Position numbers and translations under genes: made by a program | Notes under the pieces: model-generated | Databases searched by the model: none | The model's input: the letters and a program-made list of their open reading frames with translations, nothing else | Told to the model about the DNA's origin: nothing | Source: Siphonodentalium dalli | Taxonomy: Eukaryota; Mollusca; Scaphopoda; Gadilida; Siphonodentaliidae | Direction: 5' to 3' | Length of the DNA stretch: 64,000 nucleotides | NCBI GenBank assembly: GCA_032622095.1 | Contig: CP136063.1 | Coordinates: 211,559,982 to 211,623,981, forward strand | Shown here: positions 1 through 11,900 of the stretch, in pieces | How positions within the stretch are numbered: the stretch's first letter is position 1 | Layout of the letters: the number at the start of each line of letters is the position of its first letter

Positions 1-840
1 CAAGCTGTATAACCACAGACTACAATCGATGCAATCAGGTTCTTCTTTCGGTGTCCGGTTCGGAGTTATATCGTCCGGTTTGATAGCACAAAATACACTG
101 TTTTCGAATGTCGATCTCTTTCTCAAGAATTGACATGTTACTGAATCCGATTTTTGGCGCATCAATTAGAATAGTTTTTCGTCACAAGAACACAACAATG
201 ATCGGATTGCCAGATCACAATTTTACTGGGTGCATACAAAACAGGATGTGTAGATAAAAATCTTATAAATGTTGTCTCGCATTCAATTATGTGATTTAAT
301 CGCTCGTTTCATATATATATAAAACCCAGAAATATCATTTACATCTTCCCCATAAACATGCAAGATTTGCGATCGAAAACTCTGAAAGTTTGTGCCGATT
401 GTTAGCAAGTGCAGGGCTTTGTATTTTTTTCGCATGCATGTTAATCGCAATTTACAACAGATATTAAACACAAAATGAAGCCCATGGGATGTTGTATTGT
501 GGTATGGTAAGATATATTACATATAGAATACCTTTACTTTGTCCATAGTATGCACAATTTGAATTCCACATGACATGCATGATTAACAAACTGATAAGCT
601 ACATACTACGATATAGTAGTAATCAACAGAAAACCGACTTGCCACTTCAAATTTTCTGGTTACAAAACTTCCAACAGGACATCAAAAGTGGGCCTGTGAT
701 AACACAAAATTTCCATTCATGGGGTGCAAGGTCCACTCATGAATATTTCCAGCTCAAAATTTAGCTTGGTTCAGGGGGTGTGAACTTCAGTTTGAAATAG
801 GGGGTCCCAACAAAGACCCTGAAGCCAACTAATAAATTAC

Positions 841-1500
841 TCATCTCTCCCCCGCATCCCCTACAATGTTAACTGTCAACTAATATATTACTTATCTCTT
901 GCCCATGCCCCCTACAACTCATCTCTCCACCACTCCCCTACAACGTTTACTGTTCCCCGCACCCACTACAACATTACTCTTGAGCTCCAAATAAACATGG
1001 ATGCACGTTTATTATTTTCTTGGAAAATTTCCCCCCGCACAGTGCTTACTAGTATTTGGGTCTGCACATTTATTAATTTTGAGGCTATGAAAATTGAAAT
1101 CAGCACAAACTCATGATTTCTATACGACTCCCGATACCAAAACGATGAGTTTATATCTTTATGCATGTACATATTCAAATATATGACACACATGTGAACA
1201 TTTAAATACTGAATAAAATACCACACGACACATACTGCACTAAGTATGTTGATTCCTATACTTGACCTACACGAACTGTAAAAATAATATGTTTAACAGT
1301 TGATGTTTTGCTCAAGAGTTTCCCCTGCACTATTATTAACTTTCAATGAATTCCCCCCCCCCCCCCCCCACGCACTATTATTGGAGCCCGAGAGTAACTG
1401 TCCACCAACAAATTACTCATCTATCCCACGTGCCCCTACAACTTTAACTCACCTCTACCCCGTGCCCCATACAACAACTCATCTCTCCCCCGTGCCATGC
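841..1500. repeat. C-rich degenerate minisatellite
   Basis: The phrase 'actcatctctcccccg..cccctacaac' recurs about six times in two blocks (roughly 840-975 and 1405-1500), separated by unrelated AT-rich sequence and a C homopolymer near 1356-1371. The unit is about 40-50 bp and poorly conserved. Confidence 0.5.
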
Positions 1501-2334
1501 CGCTGCGGACATGTAAACTGTCTACTGTTATGTTTTATATATTTCTCCTCAATAATCAGTTTTATCACCAATTTGTCGGTTGCTCTGGGTCATTGTATGG
1601 TGTTTGATGGTGGTTAGGCATGGCCCACACGAGACCATACAAAAATAAAATAAAATGAAGCCTACCGCCCGCCCCTATTTTTTTGGGCTCGTTGCGGGAA
1701 ACACGCATTCATTTTGTTTTGGCCTTATTGTTAATTCCAGAAAAAAATTCTCAAAAATTTGTAGCAAAAATTGCCAATTTACCAAGCGCAGCCACCAGTT
1801 AAATGTTATGTCCGTTTAGTAATATGGCTGCTTTAGTGCCCAGACAACTGCTTCAGTTGCTGCAGAGATTTGCATGGAAATACCCCATTCAAAATTGGTC
1901 ACTTGACCTTAAGTCAAAGACTGCCATGTACCCAATTTAAAAGAACTTGTTATTAAGTCAGACTGTGTAAACATACTCATACAGAGCATCAAATTCTCAG
2001 CAGTGTGTGGACTTGCACATTGCATTCCATCAATAGTTTCAATTTTGAGGCTTTTATTTTTTAACTAATCATTGTGATTTCCGATTGGCGCTACTGACTT
2101 GGAATCCCGTGGTACAGAAAATAGAAAGCCAGCAACAGATAATCGGCGAGACTCGCCATTTAAATGTAGGTCTCTCAATAACAATTTGCATTTAAAGTTA
2201 ACTGGCAATCAACTTGATACTCCATGGGTACAACAGCGAGATGATTGATCTAAGATTAATTTGCTTTATAGCAACAAGTAGCCACGATTCATCAGGAAAT
2301 CCATGAATTTCACAATTTCCATAGAATATATCCT

Positions 2335-2625
2335 ATTTGGGAATCTTTAATCTGTCTTGTTACTCTTCTATCGGGCAATAGATAGCCATATTGTGAAAAC
2401 TGAACAGGGCGATCTTCGATACAGCCCTCAAAATTAGGAAAATGCCCCATTTCGAGGACTGTACTAGTAGACAGCGGTCCGATGCATGCTTATCTGAAGT
2501 TCTATGAATCTTTCCAAAAATAATTTGACAAATTGACTTTTTAATAAAATTTGTTTTTAGTTCAATTCAATCTAAAATGATACTTCAAATTTACTGGTTT
2601 GTGGTCTGCCCCATTTATCGACAAG
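2335..2625 (+). repeat. Dispersed repeat, copy 1
   Basis: Matches 20225-20560 in inverted orientation, including the phrases 'gggcgatcttcgatacagccct' (split here by its insertion point) and 'ggtttgtggtctgcccca'. The 40-bp segment 2422-2461, which starts CAGCCCTCAAAATTAGG and ends GGACTG, is an internally deleted version of the small MITE seen at 20364-20470. That MITE therefore inserted before this larger repeat spread. Confidence 0.6.
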
Positions 2626-2631
2626 AAAAAT

Positions 2632-2715
2632 GGCTGCTGCTCAGATGCAAGTTGCTAATCACAAACACTCATGGGATTGACAGATTGTTTAATTTCATCA
2701 TCATCGCCGCAGACC
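2632..2715 (-). ncRNA. Candidate box C/D snoRNA in RPL3 intron 4
   Basis: On the minus strand a C box (ATGATGA, 2698-2704) and a D box (CTGA, 2641-2644) are 53 nt apart. The flanks can form a terminal stem of about eight pairs, with one mismatch and one bulge (GGTCTGCGGC against GCAGCAGCC). It starts about 63 nt past the exon 4 donor. RPL3 is a known host of C/D snoRNAs in vertebrates. No rRNA target was identified, and the stem is weaker than that of the intron 3 candidate. Confidence 0.45.
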
Positions 2716-2778
2716 ATTTCTAATTCAATACAACCGAGCATCAGTAAAACAGGATATTTAAATGCAATAAAAACTTAC

Positions 2779-2914
2779 CTGGGTGTGCACCAAAACTCTG
2801 ATGACCTTGCAGTACTTCTTCATTTTCTGGAAGTCCCTCTCAATCTCCTTCTTGCCACCTTCATCCTTCCACTTCTTTGCATACTTGGTGAATGCCTTCT
2901 TTTTGCATCTAGAC
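2779..2914 (-). CDS. RPL3: RPL3 coding exon 4
   Basis: 136 bp. It completes the Trp codon split after exon 3, then reads [20 protein letters not shown] and on to VIRVLVHTQ. The acceptor is 'tttgaatcag', and the donor CAG/gtaagt is a perfect consensus. A closer AG (tctag, four bases further in) would create an immediate stop, so the upstream AG was chosen. Confidence 0.95.
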
Positions 2915-5900
2915 CTGATTCAAATGGGTGTGACGATGATCTCATCATGGACAAAATCAGCCCAGATTGGAGATCGCTAATAAGATTTAGCTCATCAGAT
3001 ATACAGGGAAATAGCAAACTTCACTTAGCATTAATTCATTTCAGTTCGTATTAAAACTTTATCCACAGAAAAACCAGTTCAGTCACAAAGTTGGGACCAG
3101 CATAAAAGTTTGGATAAATTACTCAATTCTGACAATTTTTTTTATACCACCCAATTCAAGATGAGTTGGCAAGACTTAAATTGCCTCCAAAGTGGGCCAA
3201 TGGTCAAAATTTTTAAACAGCATTTCAAGTCAGAATTAGCTTCTCGAAATTTGAAAGTAACCCTTAAATCTGAGAGGAGCTTCAAACACAAAGATCATCA
3301 CATGAAATGTGAGAGGATCATTCCTTCATAAACTGATTGAGCTGAAACGACATCAGAACAAAGCATGTTGAGAAATATATTTAGCAGTCGCAATTTACCT
3401 TTTGGGGATGGAAGAGTCCATTCCTTTGAATTATGTTTATATAGATGAAATTCAGTCCCATACAAGCAAGTTATCTTAGAAAAATGGTGTTGAAGCAGTA
3501 AAATCTCAAACTAATGTCCATTTCCGAAAGTGACTGCAATATGTAAACCATTAATAATACTGCTTAGGCAAAAAAAAAAAAAACAGATTTAGGGTTTCCC
3601 TACCCAACCCTGTTAATTAGCAGAAATATGCCTAGGCCAGAAATTGTTCTTCGGCTAAAAAGCCTAGAATCTGCATATTTGCATGCTCCACACATTTATA
3701 ACTTTAGTTACAATTTATCATGTCATCCATGTCAAACTTTGGTTAGGTGTAGTGGAACAATGTTTCTAGCAATTTGTTTCAATTTTGCCCAAAGCATTGT
3801 AAGGCTCTGAAATTTGCGTAGGATAAATAGCCGATGAAATTTCTTTCTGCCTGCGCATATGCCTTGACTGCCGATGCTAATTAACAGGGCTGCCTACCTA
3901 CCATAGAACAAGGTGCCACCCAAAACTTTTTATTGGATTGTAGACTGATAATTTGTTTTGTTTTTTCAGTGGGGAAGGGCATCTAAAGGCATCGTACCCA
4001 TTTTCAAAACTCTCCCTATAAAACTTGTTTTTATATACAAGTTATATAGGTCTAGCGGTCAGACTTATTCAAGATAACAATATTTATTTTTGAACCTTTC
4101 AATTAATCTGAATATGAAGGTTTCTAGATTGAATTGTCAATGCCTCAATGGAATTCATTGAAAAAAATATAAATTCCCTGCCTGCGTACCCTGATTATTT
4201 TAGACAATGTAACCCTAAACCATGTATTTTTGATGGCCTTAATGATCACCATGGACTGAATACAGAACAGAACTTCTGTTATCGATAATGTAAAAGCCTT
4301 GTTTTGGTAAACTTTCAAATTTCAAAGTCAAATCCATTAAAGAAAGATAAGTCTCTGAACTTTCTGTAAACAGATGTGTGCGGCTTTTTATAATGGTTTA
4401 GACAAAATGATGACAGGTGCCGACTCCCTAGTAGTAAAGTCTGGTTATTCACTTTTAAACAGAGATCCACATAGTCGTCATTTAAATAGTTCTGATGCGA
4501 CGACTAATTCATTGTGCCACAGAATTTGTCAAATAGACCACTCAATACGAAACAACGTACTAGTAATGAGGTCAATGGGCAAAACGATATTAACTGCTGC
4601 AAGGTCAGATTATCATCTGATCAGACTTTTATTGGCCGATGGCAGATTCAGATTATATTGAAGCATCACCAGAGATTTCCAGCATGCGAATATTTATATT
4701 GACAAACATTGCAGTATAATTACCAGTTTTTATAGAATCGTCTTCTGCATTCTTCACTCAGATGTTCAGCCCACACAGTCTTCAAGGTTCTCAGTCCACG
4801 CGGTGTTTCGATGTAACCAGTAACACCAACAACAACTATAGGAGGAGCTTCAATTATCGTTACAGGCTCCACAATTTCCTTCTTGTTACTCTCTAGAAAA
4901 TAGTGAATTAAAAGTAAAGACCATTTGAATGGCCCTTTATGGTGGGACAAAATTACGTCAAATCAAAAGAAATTTTATGTTCATATACATTGCCTATAAA
5001 ATATATATTTATATACGTTTATCATTATACATGTATACGACTGTACTGCATTTAGCCCAAAGCAGTGGTACCATTACGGTGGAATCCAGTCCTTCACAGG
5101 AGATGGGAGCAATTGTTCTCAATGGTACACTCGCAATTTCAATTCAAGGGTGCTAAATTTGCACTCGTCCCTTTTGTCAAAATGCTTAGACTTATTGTTG
5201 ATTAAATATTTAACTTTCCTTTCCAATCTCAGTTCAATTATGGGAATGTGGAAGTCTATCTGGACATAGGACTTGCATGGTTCCTGCACATATTTTGTGA
5301 TCAAATTAAAGTGTATCCCACGAGCAGCCAATGCAGGATTCAAGCACAGGGGCAGGAATCTATTGATAATTATATAATTCTCTGAAGAGGGACACAGCAA
5401 ATAAACTTGATTGGGCAAATGATCAAAGTGAAGAAAAGTAAGAAATGCAGAAACCCTATTAATCAAGATAGCTATGGTAAGTACTCACTTGACCCTTGAC
5501 GGTCCACTTCCCTCACAATGTGAGTCATGCCAGCTTTATAACCAAGGAAAGCAGTCAAGTGAATCGGCTTACTCTTGTCATCTTTAGGGAATGACTTGAC
5601 TCTACCTCTATGTCTCCTTGCCCTCTTCTTGGGGAGGAACCCTTTGGAGCCATGCCGGGGAGCAGAAAACTTCCTGTGGGACTGAAAATAAGTATTACAC
5701 AAGTGAGTATGCATTAATTATTTGGTCGTAAGCCAGATCCAGTCCTCTATGTTGACCACATAAATAAGCAATGGCGTGGCAACATTCCAGTGTTAAATTT
5801 GCTGTGTGAATTTTTTACAATTGCAACATTGGTCTTTAAATTTTCATGTTCGGTTCTTACTCGCCGACTCCCCAAGGCTCTGCTTGAACAGTCCACAAAC

Positions 5901-8900
5901 CCGGTATACCAGCATCTAAAACAGCCTGACTTGCATAGTTTAAAAGAATGCTAGAATTTTGAAGTATCATTCCATCAATCTTCCCAAATTGAATGTTCAC
6001 AGAATAAATTATAACTTAACTGTTATATTCACGGAACAAGAGGGTTAGAACAGTTAAAAGTTAATTTGAAACAACATTGTGAGGTATACTCGAAGCATCT
6101 ACTTTTTATACGTCTCAGTAGTTGTGAATTAGGTCTAGGCGATGTTTCAATATATTGACTCGAGTCTGTTTGGAAAAGAAAAACCGTATTGAAACTGTAA
6201 AATAAAAATTTAATATATCGCAACCGCAATTTTATCACCTCAAAACTCAAAAGACTGTCAAATTACGATCCAATACTGAGTTGAATACTTTAGCGGACCG
6301 CTGATTGAAAGCAGCCTTTATTGGTCGCTCCCAAGTCTCTATTGTCTTTTATTGTAACCAATGACGCAACGGTTGTATTTTGGGCTGAAGAAGAGCGATG
6401 GAGTATCGTCTTCCGAATCCAACCTTGTAGCAGTGCAACTTCACGAGCGATACTTCGACCAAACTTTCCGACTCACGACTCGGTGGCATTATCATTCAAT
6501 TATATCTGAAAACTTGATTCGTGGAAACGAACATGTCTCAATCTGTCTAGAGATGACATGTTAGTGTTCCTTGCCAAGAATTTGGACAAATAAACTCACA
6601 AACTGCAATATTGTTGAATGATTAATTATGATTATCTTTCTCGTGTTCAAAGGTTAAGTAAAAATGTTCCGTAATTCATTGTGTGAAAAACTGCAGACAG
6701 CCCAGAATGAACCATCTTGGCCCAATTCTACTAGGTCCTTTTATCAACCTAGGAGCACGTGCTTAGCTATGACGTAACAGGAATGTGCATCGTGTGCTGA
6801 TATGTAAACAATGGATTAATCAGGATAACTTGAGCATGCAATTCACTGAATGTCGTTTCGTATTCCAGAAGGCAGAAACTTTATAGAATGGGCACATGCC
6901 ATTCAGAGAATAGTTTATCATTGCTGCCTGGCGATATTGTGTACAATTTTAATTCCCTTATAACGAAACCCCCCCCCCCCCCCCCCCCCCCCCGAGTGTT
7001 TTATCTCTCGTTTTAAATTTGATTAATATTCAATAAAACCATATATTGCGGTGTTTTGAAAAAAATCGCTGTTTTTAAAAACGTCAATACTGCCCAACCC
7101 TATTGTGAATGTTAAAATATTAGCGATAATATGAATTATGTTCGAAATTGCTACAAAGTATGTGTATTCCAAATTACTATTACGTTATTTCAAAGTCAAA
7201 TCGAACATTCACAGGGGCCTAAAATTGCTACAAAGCATGTGTATTCCAAATTACTATTCGTTATTTCAAAGTCAAATCGAACATTCACAGGGGCCTATTT
7301 GTTGGATTTTGAGAACCAACAAAAATAATTATTAAAACCTCTTATAAAGTTTTGTTTCCCCCCCCCCCCCCCAAGATAATCCATCATGAATTGTACTTTT
7401 AAAATGGTGCATCTAGTGATGCAACGATACGGGGGTTATTGGTAAAAGCCGATAGCGGATATTTTCAGTGGAATTATCGGCCGATCCGACACAGATACCG
7501 ACAAGTCTTATACGTGAACAAAACTCCACATCAATTTGTCTTTAAATTGCAAAGTATTGTCGGCAAAGAACCGATAACCTGGTCGCAAAAAAAGTTTAGT
7601 TTACGTTCCGTTCCCCAAAAACCCTGGCAAAACTATTTAATATTTCGTTGCATTCAAAAGATTTCCTCAATAATCGAGTCAATATTTGTTTGATTCCGTT
7701 ACTGTGCCTTACGGAATGATTCCGTTACTGTGCCTTACCGAATCGGTCCATAATCCATTGGGGTCAACGACTCAATTTCAATTTGCGAAACACAATCTTT
7801 TTTCAGAAGTTGAACTTGCGTTTAAAGGTGGAGTATCTCTTTGTAAACATGTATTATATAGTTACCATGGTCTAAAATATTGGATCTGAATCACAGGGAC
7901 CTGCAACGCGCTCCGCCCCCCCCCTTTTGCACTGCCCATATACGCCGCTCTATATACGCGCCTTTTTCGCGTTAATGGAACAACCCCTGCGATCTGAATC
8001 GAAGACTCTTGTCCGGAAAAGCATCTATCGGTTAATATTAATTTTATTTTGAATATTTTCTGGCCTAAAAAGGTGTGGTTGTTTAGCCAACGAACAATAG
8101 TGGTTACTGTTTTATACAGAGACCAGAAATTTTATTGTGTAATATTGTCACAAATAACAGGGATTTTTCTGCCTATTTTGGGAATGGGTCCGGGTCCGTT
8201 CGAATTGGGAATTTTCCATGTTTTAGAAAAATTCAATTAATCACTGTTACACACAAGTAAATAGTACTAATACCGTAATTTTCAGTGTATAACGCTACTT
8301 AAACACAGGTAACTCAAAGATGGGAGTAAAATCCCAGCCCATTGGGGTCCATTTCTCAGCCTCAGGTAAGTTGATATTTTATACATAACTCGGCAAGCTT
8401 TTTCTTCTCCGCAAGATTATATTTTCGTTTAAATGGAGCCCTAAGCTGCCACAGTAAAAAATGTGTATTCCGGTAACCACATGGTGCGTCCCCCCTAATA
8501 ATGAGATAATCCTGCTGAAAACGTGCGCAAACGTCATGGATACACGGCTTAATCGTAAACTGACGAGTCCACTTTTAACAGAAATGCGGGGGGATGTGCA
8601 TTCTGGAAGAACATGGTGCGTCCATCTGATATTGAGATAATCCTAGCAACCACGTGCACGAAAGTAATATATACTGGCTTACAAGTCGGATGCGGCCACT
8701 TTCAAATGAATGCGGGGAGGTAAACACCTGGCTCGCCCTGCTATGTTTATTTGTGGGAATTCCTCTCAAGCGAGTGACGTATTTACTATTATAACTGTCA
8801 AACTTTGATAATTATTCAATAAACCAGATGATATTATATACCTGCCTGCAATTGGGAATTTGGTGGTTGAAAATTGGGAATAAAGGTGCCTTTTCCCCCA

Positions 8901-11900
8901 TTGGGAATGGGGGGGCCGTTTACCGGACCCTGAGGACACCTAAAACTGAAAAACCCCTGAATATTAAAACGTTAATTATACTCATTGTCGCTTATAACTA
9001 TGGAATAAAACAATACAACCAATCAATCTGGGACATTTGACGTTCGGTACGTAGCCATAGGAATGGCCTAATGCTCTATATCGATACATGTTATCACCCG
9101 AATGGTCTGTTCAAACAAGTTAGTCACCTCCTCCATCTTCAGTCATCGTATACCAGAACGTCAATCAATTTGAATCAAGGGCACTTTAAACACGCTCACT
9201 TAAATGTTAACACGTGATGTTTCTACCTATATAACGAGGAATAGTGAGTCACGACTGCTGCTACTTTAATGCAAACTGGTCAAGTGTGACTCGTCTATTT
9301 ATAAACAATGTGATTTTTAGTTTACTGTGTCGTCTGTCAACACGTAACTTATTAGTGATTCCTAATAGTTTGATATTACCACCCGGCACCCGCCTTGGGG
9401 AGACAATAACAATGACAACTTAATGTCGCGGAATTAATTTCACACCCGCATGAATACATCACTAAATGATACATCAGTCTGATTCAGTCATAGGAAGATT
9501 CCATTCTCACACTAATGCCAGGGGGTGTCCGTTATTCGCTTTCAACATGTGCTACTCGGCACTTGCAAGTAATTTTAATTGTATACAGTTTATAGTTAAC
9601 TTTAATTATTAAGCGTACGGAACTACGGTACCTTTCCAGCAGTCTCCTGTCGAAGTTTTCATGGTATATCACTGTATGTGATGGGAGGGCTGACCTGTGC
9701 GTAAAATAGTTGCTATTTTTTTCTGAAATTGCCGCCATTCATTTAAAATTAAAGTCGGAATTGGTGTAACAAGTTTTACAACGTTCACAGAGGACGCGAC
9801 ATGTATCGGTTGAAGATATCGGTCGGGAGACTAAATTTTGCCGATACCACATATATCGGCCCGATCCGATAGCGATAATGGGTAAATCACTATTACTATA
9901 AATTTAAGTGAACAGAACCCCTTAGGCAAAGAAAAATTAATGGTTTGGTTCCTGTTGCATCAAAAATAAAAATAGGGTCAGATTAAACTTTTTTGTATAA
10001 ATATTTTTTTCCCTGTAAATTCTATCTTCCACACTATCTAATATAGCTTCGATATACTATTATACTCTGACATGATTAATGGCATATGTGAATGACGAAT
10101 ATAGTCTTCCAGATTGCAAATGAAGTCCAAATTGGAGCTCATGAATACTTTTTATGCCAATAAACAGTTTCTACACCAGTATACATGTATGTGAATATGT
10201 GTCCGAGTTCCAGCCCTTTTAATTCAGATTGTTTGGCTTCGGCAATCTGCTACGGCAACCCTTTATCGCGGCCCAGCTTGCCGAAGCCAATTATGAGGGC
10301 TGGAGTTCTGAGTAAGTTCCTAAACTTCCCCTGCACCCACATGTACAGCTCTGATATCCTTACAATGGTGGTTAGATATGGGGGGGGGGGGGGGGGGGGG
10401 GGGGTGGGCAAAATTGCTAATTAGCCCAAAAAGGCCATTAATTATTAAGTTCCAAGCTCCTGTGGAAATGCCCATTCAATACTAGTATTGGGTCAGGAGG
10501 AAGTCAAGTGACCAATTTTTAATGGGGATTTCCATGCAAATCTCTACAGAAAAAAAAAGTACATGTATATATGAAGCACAGTTGTTGGAAACTTTTCAAA
10601 AAACCCGAAAAGAGATGTCACCACCCCTACTTATTAATATAATTGACAAGTAGGGAAAGCTACTGAGCCCACCCATCTGCCATCAAACCATGTTACCCGC
10701 TCGTTTCGTGTTCAATTGCATCAATAAAAACATTAATTTCATAAAAGTACCACATCCTAGTAATAAAACATATATTTCTTTTCATGTTTACCGTAAGTGC
10801 AGTAGAAAATTATCACTTTATAATTACTTTTATCGTATACAACTTCCCAAACAGCGGCCTGCTGATTCCACGAGTCGCCATCCGAGAGTCAAGCGCAGAT
10901 AATAGCATTTGAAATTATCTGCCCTTAAATCTCGGATGGCGACTCGTGGAATCGGCAGCCCACAGTTGCAGTTGTTTTCGGATGTTGTATACGATAAAAG
11001 TAATTATAAAGTGATAATTTCTACTCACTGCACATACGGTAAACAGCCTTCATAATTGGCTACGGCAATCAGCATTGCCGAAGCAATTTGCTGAAGCAAA
11101 CTGGGCCACGGCATACTGTTGCCGTAGCAGATTGCCGAAGCCAAACAATCTGAATTAAGAGGGCTGGGTAAACATGAAATGAAATATATGTTTTATTACT
11201 AGAATGTGGCACTTTTCTGAAATTAATGATTTTATTGATGCAATTGAACACAAAACGAGCGGTGACATGGTTTGATGGGAGATGGGTGGGCTTAGTAGCT
11301 TTCCCTACTTGTCAATTATATTAATAAGTAGTGGTGGTGACCTCTCTTTTCGGGTTTTTTGACAAGTTTCCAACAATTGTGATATGAAGCAGTTGTCCGA
11401 GAACTAAAGCAACCATATCATTAAACAGACATAATATTTAAATGGCAGCTGCGCACGATAAATAAGCAATTTGGCAAACATTCATAATGGAACTATTCCA
11501 CAAATTCCAAACCGACCCGCCACTGAGAGGGGACACACTATAAAGTGTATGCCGAGGCCGGCTCCAAATAAAAGGTGTAATCGGGGGTTTTGTGGCGTTT
11601 GCTCTGTTGTTTCTCAATGGATATTAATGAAATTTGGTGTACATGTCCGGACTGGGACATGGAATAGAATGACGTTTGAATTGTTTTTAAATTCACAAAT
11701 TTGTTGATTTTATTCAACTTTTTCGTTCTGAAACACACTATAAAGTGTATACGGCCGGCTCCAATTAAAAGGTGTAAGCGGCTTATGTGCTTAGCGATAT
11801 AGGTAATCGGATTAACTCTAGACTATTTGTCTTGACGACTCTAGGCTATTAGTCATGAAGTTTTGTATCACTTGAGCATTTTGGGGAAATAATAATTTAG

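Larger units (their letters stand above)
1..2631. other. RPL3 intron 4 sequence, no exon found
   Basis: Lies beyond the donor of RPL3 exon 4 on the minus strand. I searched it by eye for the next RPL3 exon (the conserved stretch after IRVLVHTQ) and found none, so that exon is probably outside the window. It holds a C-rich degenerate repeat, a C run near 1356 and a dispersed repeat (listed separately). Open frames here are short and show no recognisable domain. Confidence 0.6.

Noticed and set aside
6700-6730. Alternative RPL3 first exon (caagATGgttcat on the minus strand near 6715)
   Set aside because: Weak donor and no TOP tract, whereas 13801-13827 has both a TOP tract and a strong donor.
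7853-7875. Another ATG/gtaact site on the minus strand in RPL3 intron 1
   Set aside because: Good donor but AT-rich leader without a pyrimidine tract, and located inside a hAT-like element.
8550-8590. Hammerhead-ribozyme-like core (ctgacgagtcc ... agaaat) in a two-copy repeat; similar text near 18272
   Set aside because: Tandem repeats with hammerheads exist in invertebrates, but stem II does not pair here and the second copy lacks the core. A covariance-model search would decide.
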